Of a stretch of 36,753 nucleotides of DNA, positions 33,680 to 36,753 are shown piece by piece. The DNA is taken from contig JBOZIK010000001.1 of the NCBI GenBank assembly GCA_051453625.1, positions 138,116,577 through 138,153,329 on the forward strand, in the 5' to 3' direction. Source of the DNA: Welwitschia mirabilis (lineage: Eukaryota; Gnetophyta; Gnetopsida; Welwitschiales). Position numbers and translations under genes: made by a program. The number at the start of each line of letters is the position of its first letter. Position 1 is the first letter of the stretch. The notes under the pieces are model-generated. The model saw nothing but the letters and a program-made list of their open reading frames with translations, had not been told where the DNA came from and did no database searches.

Positions 33680-35400
33680 GATTTATAAGAAGATTATTTG
33701 AAACAATTTTTATATCCCGTCTTCAATGTCACAAAACCTTGAATGATTATTAACATTATATGGCACTTTAGTTTCTTCTATAAGACCTTAATTAGTAGTT
33801 GATTAGTTTAATAAGGTATAGTACTTTTTCATGTCTTCACTAAATTAAATAATGGATTTCATGAGAAATTTTTAATAGCTTTATGGTTTCTCAAATACTC
33901 CCAAATAAAAAGAAAAAGCAAAAAAAAAAAAAAGGAAAAAAATTTATTTCTTATATTTCCATGTAGTTCATTTCTAATATAGAGATGTTTTACCTTTAGA
34001 ATTAACATGGTGAAAACAATGGTAATTCTTTTTGTCCTTAGAAAGTGATAAAAATCCTATCATATTATTTTTGATAAAATAAGAATCATTGTGTAAGCAT
34101 GGCATGCTTATTACTTAGAAATTTAATGGATATTAAGAGCTCAAAGCATTTTAAAGTCATCTGCCTTAATAATAACACTTTTTGTAGTATCTCCTTATCA
34201 TGTTCTACCTATTAGTAGAAAAATTCCCCATCTAGGATTTATAGCTATTACTGGCCCTTTTTGTAGTAATTAAAATAGTATTTCTTATTGTTTTTTTTTA
34301 TCATTTCATAGCTCAAAACACGTGGATGTGAGTTTTCCTATCCTTTTAAGGATATCATTCAAACTAGAATAATATTTTTCTAGGATACTTACAAAATTTG
34401 CCAAAAAAATTTACGTATTTATTTGGATGTTTTGTATCCTACTTCTTTCATTCAATCTAAAGACGTTGAGGCAAACATATTTTCCAAATAATTAATAGGC
34501 TATTTTTCTAAATTAGTATTACTTTTTAAATTTATAATTATTCTAAAAAATTATTTAAAGTTTAATTACCTCTACTGCTAGACCTTTTTTAGTTTCATGG
34601 ATACCTTTTCAAAATAGAGCTATTTCATAGCATACCTTTTTTGTTTAGATCTTTATGCTAGCTTGTAATTTGGATGCTTTAAAAGTTTAATATTAAATTA
34701 CTATTTAGGATCTAACATCCATCTCACTCCTATAATAATTTGAAGACCATCTAAGTAAAAGAACTTCAATCAAATAAGTAATTATAGGTAATTGTCAATT
34801 TCAATCCATCTAGATCATTTAATAATCAAAGTTGTCTAACAATATTTAGATTTTATTTATTTATTTTAATATTGTCTTGAATTTCTTTATTCATTTAAAC
34901 ATCATCTTCACTCATGATTGGAACTTAATAAAACATTTGAATATGCTAAATCAAGGAATTATAGTTATAGCATTTTGTATTTTTTAAGAAGCTAAAAGAC
35001 AAAAGTATAGCTAATAAGATCATTTTCAATACTGTGTTAGGTAACATTATGTTTATTTTTATGATTACATTTTACCTTTAGCAATTATTTTTCTTAATAT
35101 GTATAACTCTTAAGTTAAATTTATTTGTGTATAATAATAATAATAATAATCATTATTCTTATTTCTCTTATTTTTTAGTTTGATATAAAGATCCAATTTA
35201 ATGCCCCCAACTTTTCTATGGTTTTAGATCTTATAATACAAACATCAAGTTTCCTAGTGTCATGAATGTGCATTCCAATTCCATCACTTTATTATTTTAT
35301 TAAATTTCGACTTTACGCTTTTCTAAAATTAGAAGCTAAATTTACTTTTTATACATGTTATAGATTTTTATGTCTATTATTATTCTTTATGAAAATAAGT
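33680..35400. other. Unexplained AT-rich insert or spacer within the LINE remnant
   Basis: Between the readable RT downstream part and the region before the zinc finger there is about 1.5 kb that I cannot align to a LINE frame. It holds an A-rich stretch (14 A at 33920-33933) and a (TAA)n microsatellite at 35131-35150. It may be a nested insertion or simply LINE sequence too decayed to read. Confidence 0.4.
35131..35150. repeat. (TAA)n microsatellite
   Basis: Six to seven ATA/TAA triplets in AT-rich sequence. Confidence 0.85.
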
Positions 35401-36140
35401 CATTTTCTTGGCACCATGTTTCCATAGTATTTGGAAAGCTCAAGAAATATTAGATCAATATATTAATTAGGAAAATATTTGTAAGCATTTAAATCTTCTT
35501 AACTATGTTTGTTATTGGTTGTTGTGGTTATCAACTATTATAATTGCTTTCATAGATTCTAGGTTAGTAATTCATTGGTTCAAAAATGCATTGTTTATCT
35601 TAATCGTCTAGGTTAGAAAACTCTCTATGATACTTTCTTTGTGATGTAGTATTTATTTTTTAGAATTCAATTTTTTTTGCCTTTAACTTATGCATTTAAA
35701 CAATGTAAAAGAATATTTTTTCTTCATAGGGTATATATTGGAATGATGAACTAGTAGATTTGCTATATAATCCTTTCACTCCTTTCTAATTACTTCATAG
35801 TTGATCATCTCTTATCACTTGTTATACAATACTTTAGAATCAATAAGAAAATGAGCATTTATGGGTGAATATCTTTAGAAAAATTTGAAAACTTTCAATT
35901 CTTCCAAAAATCAAGAATTTTCTCTAGTGCTCTCTTCATCAAGATCTACATGTTAGTAACAAACTTTAGCATCTAAGTATTTTTAATCTGGTATGCCCTC
36001 AGTGTGATGTACCTAAAAACTTTAATCATATTTTTTGACAATGCCTTTTTGGTAGAAACACCTAGACTTAGATATGCAAAGTTCTTTAGAATTTTAGAAA
36101 ATTTGTTATCCTTTAGGTTTCTACAAATACCAATATTCAT

Positions 36141-36753
36141 CTTAAGTTTCTCTAGAAAGCTATTCATCTTATTTTTCTATATTAAATTTAGAAGTGTAAT
36201 GTGATTTAATATTTCATAAGACAGAGTATTTCCCTTGCCATTATTTGACTATTAAAAAAGAAACTAATATTTTGTAAAATTTTATTTTCAACTTTGAACT
36301 TAAGCAAATAAGGTTTATCTTAAGGCTAATTACCTTATGAAACTTCTAAAGCCTTAGTTAAACAAACTGTTATAACCCACATTTTGTAAGCTTTAATTAA
36401 TAGAGTTTCAAAACTACGTAATACATTTTAATATTAATTTTAATGAAAATCCCTTTTTATTGAGAAATTATGTGTAGCCCTATACTCAATAATGTATTGT
36501 ACGTCAAACATTATAGATACTTATAAGGTTACTAAATTATTTAATCTTAGCTTTAGACAATTTATTATTTCGAGTTATAATAATGATTATAAGAATTTTA
36601 ATACTAAATAAACTTATTTATGATTAGGCAAGTCATTTTCCATGGTTAAATAGTTAAATTAAAAAAAATCCACTTGAAGATGTAAAATAATGTCTACAAA
36701 AAAAGGGCATGTGACATATTTATTTTAATCATTTATTCATGTGTCTTATTCAA
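36141..36753. other. AT-rich end of window, nothing recognised
   Basis: Short frames only. The LINE 3' end may lie here, but no tail or duplication could be located. Confidence 0.5.

Larger units (their letters stand above)
31140..36140 (+). mobile_element. LINE (L1-type) non-LTR retrotransposon remnant
   Basis: Degraded LINE reading on the plus strand across many frameshifts. Endonuclease part: IFFIYRPNETFERVTLWLEL (about 31209-31265), RDFTMLDNYFNRLE (about 31304-31347, cf. GDFNMV of plant LINEs), DYSDYLLFSIYLHIHFG (about 31560-31610, cf. the SDHxP motif). RT part: NSFPIEYYKNHWDI (about 32252-32295), SDFVKGRYIISNVVFA (about 32522-32570), FFKLDYSRYYN (about 32612-32645), LFTNENAYVS (about 32730-32757), GQGFSLASQYF (about 32803-32835), catalytic FVDD at 32943-32954 (cf. 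FADD/YADD), then KNDEKGFHRMA (about 33373-33405). C-terminal zf-RVT finger: CPQCDVPKNFNHIF*QC with Cys codons at 35994 and 36003, His at 36027 and Cys at 36042. Element ends, poly(A) tail and target-site duplication not found. The distance from FVDD to the finger is about twice the usual. Confidence 0.82.

Noticed and set aside
1-36753. CRISPR array, bacterial operon, tRNA or rRNA genes
   Set aside because: No regularly spaced repeats, no ribosome-binding-site-led gene series and no cloverleaf-like sequence with A/B boxes were noticed. All repeats seen are LTRs, TSDs, tandem duplications or microsatellites of a plant nuclear genome.

Overview
This is nuclear plant DNA, most likely from a seed plant. 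It carries several decayed Ty1/copia LTR retrotransposons, a LINE (L1-type) remnant, fragments of typical plant gene families (ABC1K, formin, RLCK VI) and scaffold gaps. I see no intact protein-coding gene, tRNA, rRNA or CRISPR. Every recognisable coding sequence has stops or frameshifts.

Layout. 1-1440: GC-richer unrecognised sequence with a 791-N gap. 1455-2358: intronless ABC1K (atypical kinase) fragment, fused directly to a formin FH2 fragment (2357-2768). 2769-8844: copia element A on the minus strand, with both LTRs and a perfect ATGCA target-site duplication (TSD). 8850-10849: unrecognised, partly coding-like sequence. 10850-19327: copia B plus C on the plus strand, arranged LTR-internal-LTR-(100-N gap)-internal-LTR and flanked as one unit by AAATG. 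19360-20555: decayed fragment of a plant hAT-transposase-like gene. 20560-21778: unrecognised. 21779-21835 and 26702-26880: two halves of an RLCK VI-like kinase fragment, split inside its glycine loop by copia D (21836-26696, plus strand). 26881-28120: purine-rich, unrecognised. 28121-36753: strongly AT-rich, holding a degraded LINE whose endonuclease, reverse transcriptase and C-terminal zinc-finger motifs can still be read.

The main observation appears when the three LTR insertions are removed in thought. The four recognisable host-gene fragments (ABC1K, formin, hAT-like, RLCK) then lie on the same strand within about 6-7 kb, and at least the first two are joined without introns or spacer. 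This looks like a mosaic of captured or retroposed gene pieces that later received copia insertions. Elements A and B/C belong to one family and stand head to head about 2 kb apart, forming a large inverted repeat. B and C form a tandem array inside one TSD pair. Several assembly problems are also visible: a 125-bp repeat flanking a 100-N gap, and gap sizes that disagree with the sister element.
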